64,000 bases of DNA, taken from contig NC_015856.1 in the NCBI RefSeq assembly GCF_000221045.1, positions 1,116,001 through 1,180,000 of the forward strand. Direction: 5' to 3'. The DNA is from Collimonas fungivorans Ter331. Lineage in GTDB: Bacteria > Pseudomonadota > Gammaproteobacteria > Burkholderiales > Burkholderiaceae_D. Made by a program: the position numbers and the translations under genes. Position 1 is the stretch's first letter. Each line of letters begins with the position of its first letter. This document shows positions 27,706-36,020 of this stretch, piece by piece. The notes beneath the pieces were generated by a model. It ran no database searches. It had not been told where the DNA came from and saw only the letters and a program-made list of their open reading frames with translations.

Positions 27706-28566
27706 GTGCTAGTTTTTGTTGGCTATATCGTCGTTATAGCTTCTGTGTTTGGCGGTTATGCCATGATGGGCGGCCACCTGGGTGTGCTGTTCCAGCCGGT
27801 CGAATTGCTGATGATCGGCGGCGCCGGGGTCGGCGCCTTTGTGGTCGGCAATGACGGCAAGGCCATCATGGCCACCGTCAGGGAGTTGCCGAAACTGCTG
27901 CGCAGTTCCAAGCACGACAAAGCCTTGTACATGGAGCTGATGGCCTTGCTCTACGTACTGCTGGCGAAGGCTCGCAAGGACGGCATGCTGGCGCTGGAAG
28001 CGGATATCGACGATCCCTTGAACAGCCCCATCTTCGTCCAGTATCCGCTGGTGCAGCACGACCCGCGCGTGATCGAATTCCTTACCGACTACCTGCGCCT
28101 GATTGTCAGCGGCAACATGGATGCGTTTGAAATCGAATCGCTGATGGATCATGAAATAGAAACCTACAAGCACGAAGCTGAAGTCCCCGCGCACAGCCTG
28201 GCCAAGGTCGGCGATGCCTTGCCTGCGTTCGGCATCGTGGCGGCGGTGATGGGCGTGGTGCATGCGCTGGCGTCGGCCAACCTGCCGCCGTCGGAAATGG
28301 GCGAGCTGATTGCGCATGCGATGGTGGGCACTTTCCTGGGGATCTTGCTGGCGTATGGATTCGTATCGCCGCTGGCGACGCTGATTGAACACCAGGTAGC
28401 GGAATCGGTAAAGGTATACCAGTGCATCAAGGTCACCCTGCTGGCTAACCTGAACGGCTATGCGCCGCAGCTGGCGGTGGAATTCGGCCGCAAGGTGCTG
28501 TACTCGACCGAACGCCCTTCGTTCACGGAACTGGATGACCATGTGCGCCAAGTCAAAAGCCGATAG
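27706..28566 (+). CDS. motA: MotA flagellar stator protein
   Basis: MotA (286 aa) forms the proton-driven stator with MotB. The start is a GTG (27706) with AAGGGGA upstream. Four membrane segments are evident: near the N-terminus (VGYIVVIASVFGGYAMMGG), the second in LMIGGAGVGAFVV, and the last two around AFGIVAAVMGVVHALAS and GTFLGILLAYGFVSPLA. The large cytoplasmic loop holds the charged residues that touch FliG. It is followed 27 bp later by motB. Confidence 0.97.
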   Translation: MLVFVGYIVVIASVFGGYAMMGGHLGVLFQPVELLMIGGAGVGAFVVGNDGKAIMATVRELPKLLRSSKHDKALYMELMALLYVLLAKARKDGMLALEADIDDPLNSPIFVQYPLVQHDPRVIEFLTDYLRLIVSGNMDAFEIESLMDHEIETYKHEAEVPAHSLAKVGDALPAFGIVAAVMGVVHALASANLPPSEMGELIAHAMVGTFLGILLAYGFVSPLATLIEHQVAESVKVYQCIKVTLLANLNGYAPQLAVEFGRKVLYSTERPSFTELDDHVRQVKSR

Positions 28567-28593
28567 CGTTCGCCGGCCCGGGGCGGAGGCGGC

Positions 28594-29508
28594 ATGAGCA
28601 AGGTCAAGCAGCGGATTGTCGTCAAGCGGATAAGCGCCGCCAAGCACCAGGCGCACGGCGGCAGCTGGAAGATCGCCTACGCCGATTTCATGACGGCGAT
28701 GATGGCGTTTTTCCTGGTGATGTGGCTGCTGTCGATTTCTTCTCCCAAGCAAAGGGAGGGCATTGCCGAGTATTTCAAGATGCCGCTCAAGGTCGCCATC
28801 AGCGGCGGTGAAAAAAGCAGCACCAGCAGCAGCGTGATTCCCGGCGGCGGCACCGATTTCACCCAAGTCGACGGTGACGACAAGCGCAGCAATCCGGATA
28901 CCGCCGATGCCGAACGGCTGAAATCGCTGAAGAAACGGCTGGAGCAGGTGATCGACGCGAATCCGGTGCTCAAGCAGTTCCGGCCGCAGCTGCTGATCGA
29001 CATCACCAGCGAAGGATTGCGGATCCAGATCGTCGATAACCGCAACCGGCCAATGTTCGACCTGTCCAGCGCCAAGGTACAGCCTTACATGAGCACCATC
29101 CTGCGCGAGATCGGGCCGGTGCTCAATGAATTGCCGAACAAGATCACCCTGGCCGGGCACACCGATGCAACTCCTTATGTGCTTGGCTCCAAGTATTACA
29201 GCAACTGGGAGTTGTCGGCCGACCGGGCGAACGCATCGCGCCGCGAGCTGATCGGCGGCGGCATGACGGAGCAAAAGGTGCTGCGCGTGATGGGCGTGGC
29301 GTCGACCATGGATTTGAACAAGGCCGACCCGCTCGATCCAGTCAACCGGCGCATCAGCATCGTGGTGCTGAACCGGCGCGCGCAGGCGCAGATCGAGCAG
29401 GAAAACAGCAGCGGCAGCAATGCCGGCATCAAGCTCGACGGACAGAAGGACAGCGCCAGCCAGCTGCGCGACAGTGCGCCCAGGCCTCCCGCCGCGGCAC
29501 AGCCATGA
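28594..29508 (+). CDS. motB: MotB flagellar stator protein
   Basis: MotB (304 aa) anchors the stator to peptidoglycan. The single membrane helix follows the proton-accepting Asp in the motif WKIAYADFMTAMMAFFLVMW. The C-terminal OmpA-like domain has TLAGHTDATPY and NWELSADRANASRRELI, which bind peptidoglycan. The C-terminal tail is Ser/Gln-rich and variable. It is coupled to motA and followed 12 bp later by a CheY gene. Confidence 0.97.
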   Translation: MSKVKQRIVVKRISAAKHQAHGGSWKIAYADFMTAMMAFFLVMWLLSISSPKQREGIAEYFKMPLKVAISGGEKSSTSSSVIPGGGTDFTQVDGDDKRSNPDTADAERLKSLKKRLEQVIDANPVLKQFRPQLLIDITSEGLRIQIVDNRNRPMFDLSSAKVQPYMSTILREIGPVLNELPNKITLAGHTDATPYVLGSKYYSNWELSADRANASRRELIGGGMTEQKVLRVMGVASTMDLNKADPLDPVNRRISIVVLNRRAQAQIEQENSSGSNAGIKLDGQKDSASQLRDSAPRPPAAAQP

Positions 29509-29520
29509 TACAGAGGGCAT

Positions 29521-29895
29521 ATGAGGACTAGGACAATATTGGTAGTGGACGACTCAGCCGTCATGCGCAAGCTGATTGCAGCGGCCCTGGCCGAGGGCGA
29601 TTACCGGGTCTTGCTGGCGGCGGACGGCGAGGCGGCCATGCAGCAGGCGCGCGTTGCAGCGGTCGACCTGGTGCTGACCGACTGGAATATGCCGGCCATG
29701 GGCGGCGGCCAGCTGATTCGAGAATTGCGGCAGATGGAAAACCATGCCGAGACGCCGATCCTGGTGCTCACCACCGAGGCCAGCGATGCCGAAAAAGCCG
29801 ACGCCCGCGTGGCCGGCGCCAGCGGCTGGCTGAGGAAGCCGATAGAACCCGCAACTCTGCTGGAAGTGGTCGCCAGCTTGCTGGATACCGAGTAA
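29521..29895 (+). CDS. cheY: CheY-like single-domain response regulator
   Basis: A 124-aa lone receiver domain with D10/D11, phospho-acceptor D54 (VLTDWNMP), the Thr switch in LVLTTEA and conserved Lys in WLRKPIE. No output domain. Its place directly before cheA in the mot-che operon fits the diffusible messenger that binds FliM. Other CheY copies may lie elsewhere, so which one drives the switch is unproven. Confidence 0.9.
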   Translation: MRTRTILVVDDSAVMRKLIAAALAEGDYRVLLAADGEAAMQQARVAAVDLVLTDWNMPAMGGGQLIRELRQMENHAETPILVLTTEASDAEKADARVAGASGWLRKPIEPATLLEVVASLLDTE

Positions 29896-29941
29896 CGCCG
29901 AGCCGACAATCAGAGCACGCAGTAAGGAGATCACGAGCGAT

Positions 29942-31936
29942 ATGGATATTACCGAGTTTTACCAGACCTTCTTTGAAGAAGCGGACGAGTTGCTGGCTGA
30001 GATGGAGCAATTGCTGCTGGGACTGGATATGGATGCGCCCGACAGCGAACACCTGAACGCCATATTCCGCGCCGCGCATTCGATCAAGGGCGGCGCCGCT
30101 ACCTTCGGTTTTGTGGCGCTGACCGATACCACGCATCTTTTGGAAAATTTACTGGACCGTGCCCGTCATCAGGAAATACGACTGCGCAAGGAAATGATCA
30201 ACGCCTTTTTGGAAACCAAAGACGTGCTACAGGAACAGATAAGTGCTTACCGGGCCGGCGCAGAACCCGATCCCGACATGGTCGCGCGGATTTGCGCGGT
30301 GCTGCAACAACTGGCGCAGGAGGAAAATTCCGGTGTTGGCGGCAAGGCCGCGGTGCCGGCGCCTGTGTCAGCACCGGTCGCAGCAACATTGCCCGCTGCT
30401 GCCGGCAGCTCGCAGCTGCGGGTGCGTTTTTCCAGGATTTCCGAGAGCGACCGCAAGCTGTTGAGTGCGGAACTGGAAAACCTGGGCGAGGTGGTGGCGC
30501 AGACGCAAGGCGAGGACAGCCTGACCTTGTGGCTGGAAACCAGCTGCGAAGCGGACGACATCATCGCCGTGTGCTGTTTTATTATCGACATCGACCAGAT
30601 CGATATCGTGCAGGAAGCGGCGGCGCAGCCGGCAGCCGAGCCGGTGGCGGCAGTCGCTGCAGAGCCGGCGCCGGCGAAGGTGATTGCGATCACGGCGGGC
30701 GCTGTGTTGCCGAAGGCCGCCATTCCGGCCGCACCGGCGGCAGCCAAAGAATCCAGCTCGATCCGCGTCGATGTGGAAAAGGTCGACCAGATCATCAACC
30801 TGGTGGGAGAGCTGGTGATCACCCAGTCGATGCTGGCGCAGACCGCGGCGACGCTGGATCCGGTGCTGCATGAGCGCCTGCTGAACGGCATGGGACAGCT
30901 GGAACGCAACGCGCGCGATTTGCAGGAATCGGTGATGTCGATCCGCATGATGCAGATGGATTACGTATTCAGCCGCTTCCCGCGCCTGGTCAGGGACCTG
31001 ACCGACAAGCTTGGCAAGCAGGTGCAGCTGGTGACTTTCGGCAAAGCCACGGAACTCGACAAGAGCCTGATCGAACGCATCATCGATCCCTTGACCCACC
31101 TGGTGCGCAACAGCCTGGACCACGGCATCGAAAAGCCCGAGCAGCGCATCGCCGCCGGCAAGGACCCGGTCGGCGAATTGCTGTTGTCGGCCCAGCACCA
31201 GGGCGGCAATATCGTGATTGAAGTCAGCGACGACGGCGCCGGCCTGAACCGGGAAAAGATCCTGGCCAAAGCGATGCAGCAAGGCATGGCCGTCAGCGAC
31301 ACGATTAGCGACGACGAGGTCTGGCAGCTGATTTTTGCTCCCGGTTTTTCCACTGCCGAAAAAATCACCGATGTGTCGGGACGGGGCGTCGGCATGGATG
31401 TAGTCAAACGCAATATCCAGGAAATGGGCGGCCATGTCGAAATCGCATCGCGCCAGGGCAATGGCACGACCACCAGGATCATATTGCCGCTGACGCTGGC
31501 GATCCTGGACGGCATGTCGGTCAAGGTCGGCAATGAAGTCTATATCCTGCCGCTGAATTACGTGATCGAATCGTTGCAGCCGCGCGCCGCGGACATCCAT
31601 TCGGTGAGCAATGAAGAACAGGTGCTGCACGTGCGCGGCGAATATCTGCCATTGACGGAGTTGCATCGCGTATTCAGCGTGGCCGACGCACGCACTGATC
31701 CTACCCAAGGCATCGTGGTGATTTTGCACGGCGAGGGAAAACGTTTCGCTTTGCTGGTGGACCAGCTGGTCGGGCAGCATCAGGTGGTGGTGAAGAACCT
31801 GGAAACCAATTATCGCAAGGTCCCGGGCATTTCCGCCGCCACCATTCTCGGTGACGGCAGCGTTGCCCTGATTGTCGATGTCGGTGCGTTACAACGCGCC
31901 GGCCGTGAAAAAGCGCCGCTGCTGGCAGCCGCTTAG
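29942..31936 (+). CDS. cheA: CheA chemotaxis histidine kinase
   Basis: CheA (664 aa) is the soluble kinase of the chemoreceptor array. Domains in order: P1 Hpt with phospho-histidine H46 (FRAAHSIKGGAATFGF); an Ala/Pro-rich linker; a P2-like region (LRVRFSRISESDRKLLSAEL, about residues 158-225); another linker; P3 dimerisation and P4 kinase (LTHLVRNSLDHGIEKPEQR, VSDDGAGLNREKI, DVSGRGVGMDVVKRNI); and P5 CheW-like domain at the C-terminus (GEYLPLTELHRVF, FALLVDQLVGQHQVVVKNLE). All catalytic boxes are intact. cheW follows after 25 bp. Confidence 0.97.
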   Translation: MDITEFYQTFFEEADELLAEMEQLLLGLDMDAPDSEHLNAIFRAAHSIKGGAATFGFVALTDTTHLLENLLDRARHQEIRLRKEMINAFLETKDVLQEQISAYRAGAEPDPDMVARICAVLQQLAQEENSGVGGKAAVPAPVSAPVAATLPAAAGSSQLRVRFSRISESDRKLLSAELENLGEVVAQTQGEDSLTLWLETSCEADDIIAVCCFIIDIDQIDIVQEAAAQPAAEPVAAVAAEPAPAKVIAITAGAVLPKAAIPAAPAAAKESSSIRVDVEKVDQIINLVGELVITQSMLAQTAATLDPVLHERLLNGMGQLERNARDLQESVMSIRMMQMDYVFSRFPRLVRDLTDKLGKQVQLVTFGKATELDKSLIERIIDPLTHLVRNSLDHGIEKPEQRIAAGKDPVGELLLSAQHQGGNIVIEVSDDGAGLNREKILAKAMQQGMAVSDTISDDEVWQLIFAPGFSTAEKITDVSGRGVGMDVVKRNIQEMGGHVEIASRQGNGTTTRIILPLTLAILDGMSVKVGNEVYILPLNYVIESLQPRAADIHSVSNEEQVLHVRGEYLPLTELHRVFSVADARTDPTQGIVVILHGEGKRFALLVDQLVGQHQVVVKNLETNYRKVPGISAATILGDGSVALIVDVGALQRAGREKAPLLAAA

Positions 31937-31961
31937 GAAATCTTGAAAGGAGAGGAATGCA

Positions 31962-32462
31962 ATGGACAATGACCGCAATAAGCTTCTGACAGGACAGGAT
32001 GAGTCGGAAGGACAGAAATTCCTGGTGTTCACGCTGGGCAGCGAAGAGTACGGCATCGACATATTGAAAGTGCAGGAAATCCGCGACTACGAAGCGGTGA
32101 CGCGGATTGCCCATGCGCCCGAGTTCATCAAGGGCGTGACCAACCTGCGCGGCATCATCGTGCCTATCGTCGACCTGCGCATCAAGTTTCGTCTCGAAAA
32201 TATCCAGTACAACCACCAGACCGTCGTGATCATCCTGAATATCGCCGAGCGCGTGGTCGGCATATTGGTGGACGGCGTATCCGATGTGCTGACTTTGGGC
32301 CGTGACGAAATCAAGCCGCCTCCCGAGTTCGGCGCTGCCTTGTCGGCGGAGTATCTCAGCGGCCTGGGAACGGTAGGGCAGCGCATGCTGATTCTGATCG
32401 ATATAGAAAAACTCATGTGCAGCGCTGACATGGCTTTGTTTGACTCCGCTGAACTTGTCTGA
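31962..32462 (+). CDS. cheW: CheW chemotaxis coupling protein (second copy)
   Basis: A 166-aa Che[59 protein letters not shown] and [14 protein letters not shown]. It is the canonical partner of the adjacent cheA; the copy at 21.4 kb is next to a receptor. A good ribosome site (AAAGGAGAGG) precedes the ATG. The gene downstream starts about 36 bp after its stop. Confidence 0.96.
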   Translation: MDNDRNKLLTGQDESEGQKFLVFTLGSEEYGIDILKVQEIRDYEAVTRIAHAPEFIKGVTNLRGIIVPIVDLRIKFRLENIQYNHQTVVIILNIAERVVGILVDGVSDVLTLGRDEIKPPPEFGAALSAEYLSGLGTVGQRMLILIDIEKLMCSADMALFDSAELV

Positions 32463-32498
32463 GGTGAAGACAGGTTGGACAACGACAGGAAATTAAAG

Positions 32499-32951
32499 AT
32501 GAAACTTCGAGATAGCCAATGGCAAAAACTGGAACCTTTGTTGATAGGCAAGCAGGGCGATCCTGGCGCCAAGGGCCGGGACAACCGCTTGTTTATCGAC
32601 GCCGTGCTTTGGATCATCAGCAATAAATCGATCTGGCGCAGCCTCCCTGCCGAGTTCGGCAAATGGAATACCACGTATATGCGCTTCAGGCGCTGGAACG
32701 AGTGCGACGTCTGGCGCCAGCTGGAGCAAGACATGTACGACGATCCGTTGCTGAAGCTGATGTTCCACGAGATCGTGGCGTACGGCGACAAGCAGACCGG
32801 ACGCATCAAGCAAAGGCTGGCGCGGCGGGCCAACAAGCTGGTTTACAACTCATCGCTCGGCAAGGCCGGCGGCGCCAGGAAAAATGCGCCAGGCGTGGAC
32901 GAATCGACCTCGCACTGGGTCGGCCTGGTGACGAGAGGCGTGGCTTTTTGA
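32499..32951 (+). CDS. Transposase-derived protein with IS5-type N-terminal domain, no DDE catalytic domain
   Basis: A 150-aa protein from ATG 32499 (AGGA 8 nt upstream; a TTG at 32475 would add 8 residues). Residues ~1-75 match the N-terminal DUF4096 domain of IS5-family transposases (LRDSQWQKLEPLLIGKQGD, RLFIDAVLWIISNKSIWRSL, FGKWNTTYMRFRRWNECDVW). The rest is basic (RIKQRLARRANKLVYNSSLG) and shows no DDE catalytic residues. No terminal inverted repeats are seen around it. It lies 36 bp after cheW in the same direction, so it could be cotranscribed. A truncated relic or a domesticated DNA-binding protein are both possible. Confidence 0.7.
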   Translation: MKLRDSQWQKLEPLLIGKQGDPGAKGRDNRLFIDAVLWIISNKSIWRSLPAEFGKWNTTYMRFRRWNECDVWRQLEQDMYDDPLLKLMFHEIVAYGDKQTGRIKQRLARRANKLVYNSSLGKAGGARKNAPGVDESTSHWVGLVTRGVAF

Positions 32952-33107
32952 GCGTTGCCGGAAGCCGGTATTTTTAGAATCAAAATATAGGAAGACAGTC
33001 CCGACAAACTCGTGATTTGCCGTTCAAGAAAGTCAGACGACGTCCGTTAATACAGTAAACGGATGGCCTGCCTGGCCAATGATAGAAGCAAATATTCTGA
33101 GGATGTT

Positions 33108-35978
33108 ATGAACAAGGAACTGTCTGCCGGATATTCATTGTCGGTGATCGCGATGGCCGTATCGGTCATGGTCTCGGGTTGCGGCGGAGGAGGAGGCAGC
33201 AGCAATCCGAGCCCTCCCGCACCCGCGGTGCCAAGCACGCCGCCTGTCGTAACGCCTCCCGCGCCCGACAACAACAGCGGCAATGCCATCACGCCGCCGG
33301 TAGTGACGCCGCCGGCAGCGCCACCGCCGATGCTCAACGTACTCGATCCCAGCAATATCCAGGCAGCCCGCGCCCAGGGCATGACCGGCGCCGGCGTCAC
33401 GGTCGGCGTGGTCGATACCGACTTCGATGTCGGCGATACCCAACTGGCCGGACGCATCAGCAAGACGGTCTACAGCAGCGGCGGCGCCAACGGCAACATG
33501 CACGGCACGGAAGTGGCGCAAGCCCTGGCCGGCAGCACCCTGGGCATCGCGCCCGGCGTCTTCGTGCAAGCAGCAGCGGCCGGCACCACCGGCAACAGCC
33601 TGCTGCTCAATAACCAGATCTACCAGGACCTGTTCGCCAAGGGCGTGCGGATCTTCAACCAGTCCAACGGCATCAGCGCAACCGGCGCCTCGGTCGCCCA
33701 AGCGCTGGCGCTGCACAACCTGTACCAGCCGTATGTGGCCCGGCAAGGGCTGTTCGTCTGGTCCACCGGCAATGACGGCGCAGCGCAGCCGAACCTGAAC
33801 GCCAGCCTGCCGTCGCTGTTCGGCGACCTGCAAAGCGGCTGGCTGGCGGTCACCGCGGTCAACGCCGCCGGCGGCAGCAATGGCTATAGCGCCAGCGATA
33901 CCGTGCCGGGAGTCATTTCCAGCTACGCCAACCGCTGCGGCGTGGCCGCCAACTGGTGCCTGGCGGCGGCCGGCGATTTCATCTCCAGCAGCAGCGGCGC
34001 GCGGGTCTTCGGCACCTCGTTCGCAGCGCCGGCGGTCAGCGGCGCCGCAGTCCTGGTGCAGCAGGCCTATCCCTGGATGAACGCTGACCTGCTCCGGCAA
34101 ACCATCCTGTCGACGGCGACCGACATGCACGACACCGCCACCTATGGTTGGGGCCTGCTGAACGCCAGCAAGGCGGTCAACGGCCCGGCGCTGTTCGATA
34201 CACGGCTGGCGCTGGGGCCGACTGTCAACATCGCTTTCGATAACGCTGCCTCGGTGTTCAAGAACGATATCGGCGGCGACGCCGGCCTGAACAAGAGCGG
34301 CAGCGGCCAATTGACCCTGGCCGGCGCCAATACTTACCAGGGCGCCAGCAATGTCCTGGGCGGCAGGCTGAATATTACCGGCTCGGTGGCCTCCAGCGTC
34401 AATGTCAGCCCATTGGGCCGCCTGGGCGGCGACGGCGGCCGTATCCACGGCAATGTCAGCAACAGCGGGCGGGTCGACAACAGCGGCGCCGGTCTTACCA
34501 TCGCCGGCAACTACGTCGCCACGCCGGGCGCGGTGCTGGCGAACCAGCTCAACACCACCCTGGTGGTGGGTGGGGCGGCAATCCTCGGCAATTCGCACCT
34601 GGTCGCCACCACCCCCGGCGGCAGCGCGGATCCGTCCGGCTATGTGACCCAACAGGCAGGAATGAGCGGCAAGGTGCTCACCGCCGCAGGCGGGGTCAGC
34701 GGCCAGTTCAGCGATATCAGCTTCGAGGCCGATGGCGTCAGTTTTACGCCAGGGGTGTTTATTGCCGCGAACTTGTCCTATCAGGCCAGGGAAGTGGACC
34801 TGCATATCAGCCGTACCAATGTCGCCATCATGGCCGCTGCCGCTTTTAAAGGCGACGCCACCCGTAATAATGCGGCCGCCAACCTGGAGACCGGGCTGCA
34901 GGCGGCGGACCAGATGGTCGCCAGCGGCAAGGTGAGGGGGGCCAACGGTGCATTCCTGGCCAGTGCAGCGGCCCTGCAGAAGAGCGCCAGCGTCGCGGTG
35001 GCAGGACAAGTGCTCGACAGCCTGTCGGGACAGATCCATGCCTCGGCCCAGGCGCTGACCTTCCAGCAGTCGCAGGCCTTGAATCGCGACCTGGGCAACC
35101 GGCTGGCGGCGCTGGGCAACCAGGCTGAAGGGCAGGACGGCACCGGCTTGTGGGTCAGCGCCATTGGCGCCTCGGGCAAGCTGAACCAGAGCGGCTATGC
35201 CACTGGCGATACCTCCTTGTGGGGTGGGCAGTTCGGCGTCGATACCCGGCTTAGTACCCACACCATCGTCGGCGCGGCGCTGGCGTATGCGGACAGCAAG
35301 GCCAGTTTCGACCGGCTCGGCGGTCAGGGCAAGGGGCACAGCACAGGGGTCTCGCTGTATGGCCGCCATGGATTCGGCGACGGCGGCGGTTATGTCTCGG
35401 GTCGGGCAGGGCTAACCAGCATCGACAGTACGGTGACGCGTACTGCGCTGATCGGCAATACCGAGCAGGAGCTGGGCGCCAACCACAGCGACAGCCTGTG
35501 GTCGGTCTATGCGGAGGGCGGTTATGGCGTGCCGCTGTCGGCGGACATCCGGTTGACCCCTTATGCCGGCCTGGCCTATGACCGCCTCAAGCGCGGCGGT
35601 TTTACGGAAAGCGGCGGGGTGTTCGGCTTGACGGCCGATAGCCAGGTCTACCAACAGACAGCTGGCTTGCTGGGGGTGCGTGGCGAAAGCCGTGTCCAAT
35701 GGGCTGGCGGGGTGAGTGTGCTGCAGGCATACGCGGCGTGGCAGCACGCGTTCGGCGATGGCAGCCTCGATTTCGGGGCGGCGTATGTGGGGGCGCCGGC
35801 GGCGCGGTTCACGGTGCAGGGGATAGGCTTGGCGCGCAGTAGCGGCTGGGCGGGACTGGGCGTGAGTACGGCGGTGGACAGCCGCTGGGGCTGGTACCTG
35901 AACTACGATGCGCAGCTGGGCAATGGCGGATTGCACAACAACGTGCTGGCGCTGGGGCTGCGCTTCAGGCTCGATTGA
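33108..35978 (+). CDS. Subtilisin-type (S8) serine protease autotransporter lipoprotein
   Basis: A 956-aa protein from ATG 33108. The signal ends in a lipobox (MVSGC) followed by a Gly run and a Pro/Thr-rich linker. The S8 passenger has the triad: Asp in VGVVDTDFDV, His in NMHGTEVAQALAG and Ser in GTSFAAPAVSGAA. An autotransporter-associated repeat (SGSGQLTLAGANTYQGASNV) and beta-helix-like sequence follow. The C-terminal ~280 residues are the autotransporter beta-barrel (GLWVSAIGASG...ALGLRFRLD). The combination of lipobox, subtilase and barrel resembles SphB1-type maturation proteases of Bordetella. The substrate is unknown. Confidence 0.9.
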   Translation: MNKELSAGYSLSVIAMAVSVMVSGCGGGGGSSNPSPPAPAVPSTPPVVTPPAPDNNSGNAITPPVVTPPAAPPPMLNVLDPSNIQAARAQGMTGAGVTVGVVDTDFDVGDTQLAGRISKTVYSSGGANGNMHGTEVAQALAGSTLGIAPGVFVQAAAAGTTGNSLLLNNQIYQDLFAKGVRIFNQSNGISATGASVAQALALHNLYQPYVARQGLFVWSTGNDGAAQPNLNASLPSLFGDLQSGWLAVTAVNAAGGSNGYSASDTVPGVISSYANRCGVAANWCLAAAGDFISSSSGARVFGTSFAAPAVSGAAVLVQQAYPWMNADLLRQTILSTATDMHDTATYGWGLLNASKAVNGPALFDTRLALGPTVNIAFDNAASVFKNDIGGDAGLNKSGSGQLTLAGANTYQGASNVLGGRLNITGSVASSVNVSPLGRLGGDGGRIHGNVSNSGRVDNSGAGLTIAGNYVATPGAVLANQLNTTLVVGGAAILGNSHLVATTPGGSADPSGYVTQQAGMSGKVLTAAGGVSGQFSDISFEADGVSFTPGVFIAANLSYQAREVDLHISRTNVAIMAAAAFKGDATRNNAAANLETGLQAADQMVASGKVRGANGAFLASAAALQKSASVAVAGQVLDSLSGQIHASAQALTFQQSQALNRDLGNRLAALGNQAEGQDGTGLWVSAIGASGKLNQSGYATGDTSLWGGQFGVDTRLSTHTIVGAALAYADSKASFDRLGGQGKGHSTGVSLYGRHGFGDGGGYVSGRAGLTSIDSTVTRTALIGNTEQELGANHSDSLWSVYAEGGYGVPLSADIRLTPYAGLAYDRLKRGGFTESGGVFGLTADSQVYQQTAGLLGVRGESRVQWAGGVSVLQAYAAWQHAFGDGSLDFGAAYVGAPAARFTVQGIGLARSSGWAGLGVSTAVDSRWGWYLNYDAQLGNGGLHNNVLALGLRFRLD

Positions 35979-36020
35979 TGTACCTGGATGGCGCCCGCTG
36001 GCACGGGTGCCGGTTGTGTT

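Noticed and set aside
27709-29520. 603-aa minus-strand frame opposite motA/motB
   Set aside because: Covers two certain genes antisense and reads as a His/Arg-rich shadow.
32475-32951. A complete IS element after cheW
   Set aside because: No DDE domain, terminal inverted repeats or target duplication could be seen.
33135-35369. 744-aa minus-strand frame opposite the autotransporter
   Set aside because: Long only because of high GC and the repeat-rich passenger; no start site or known domain.
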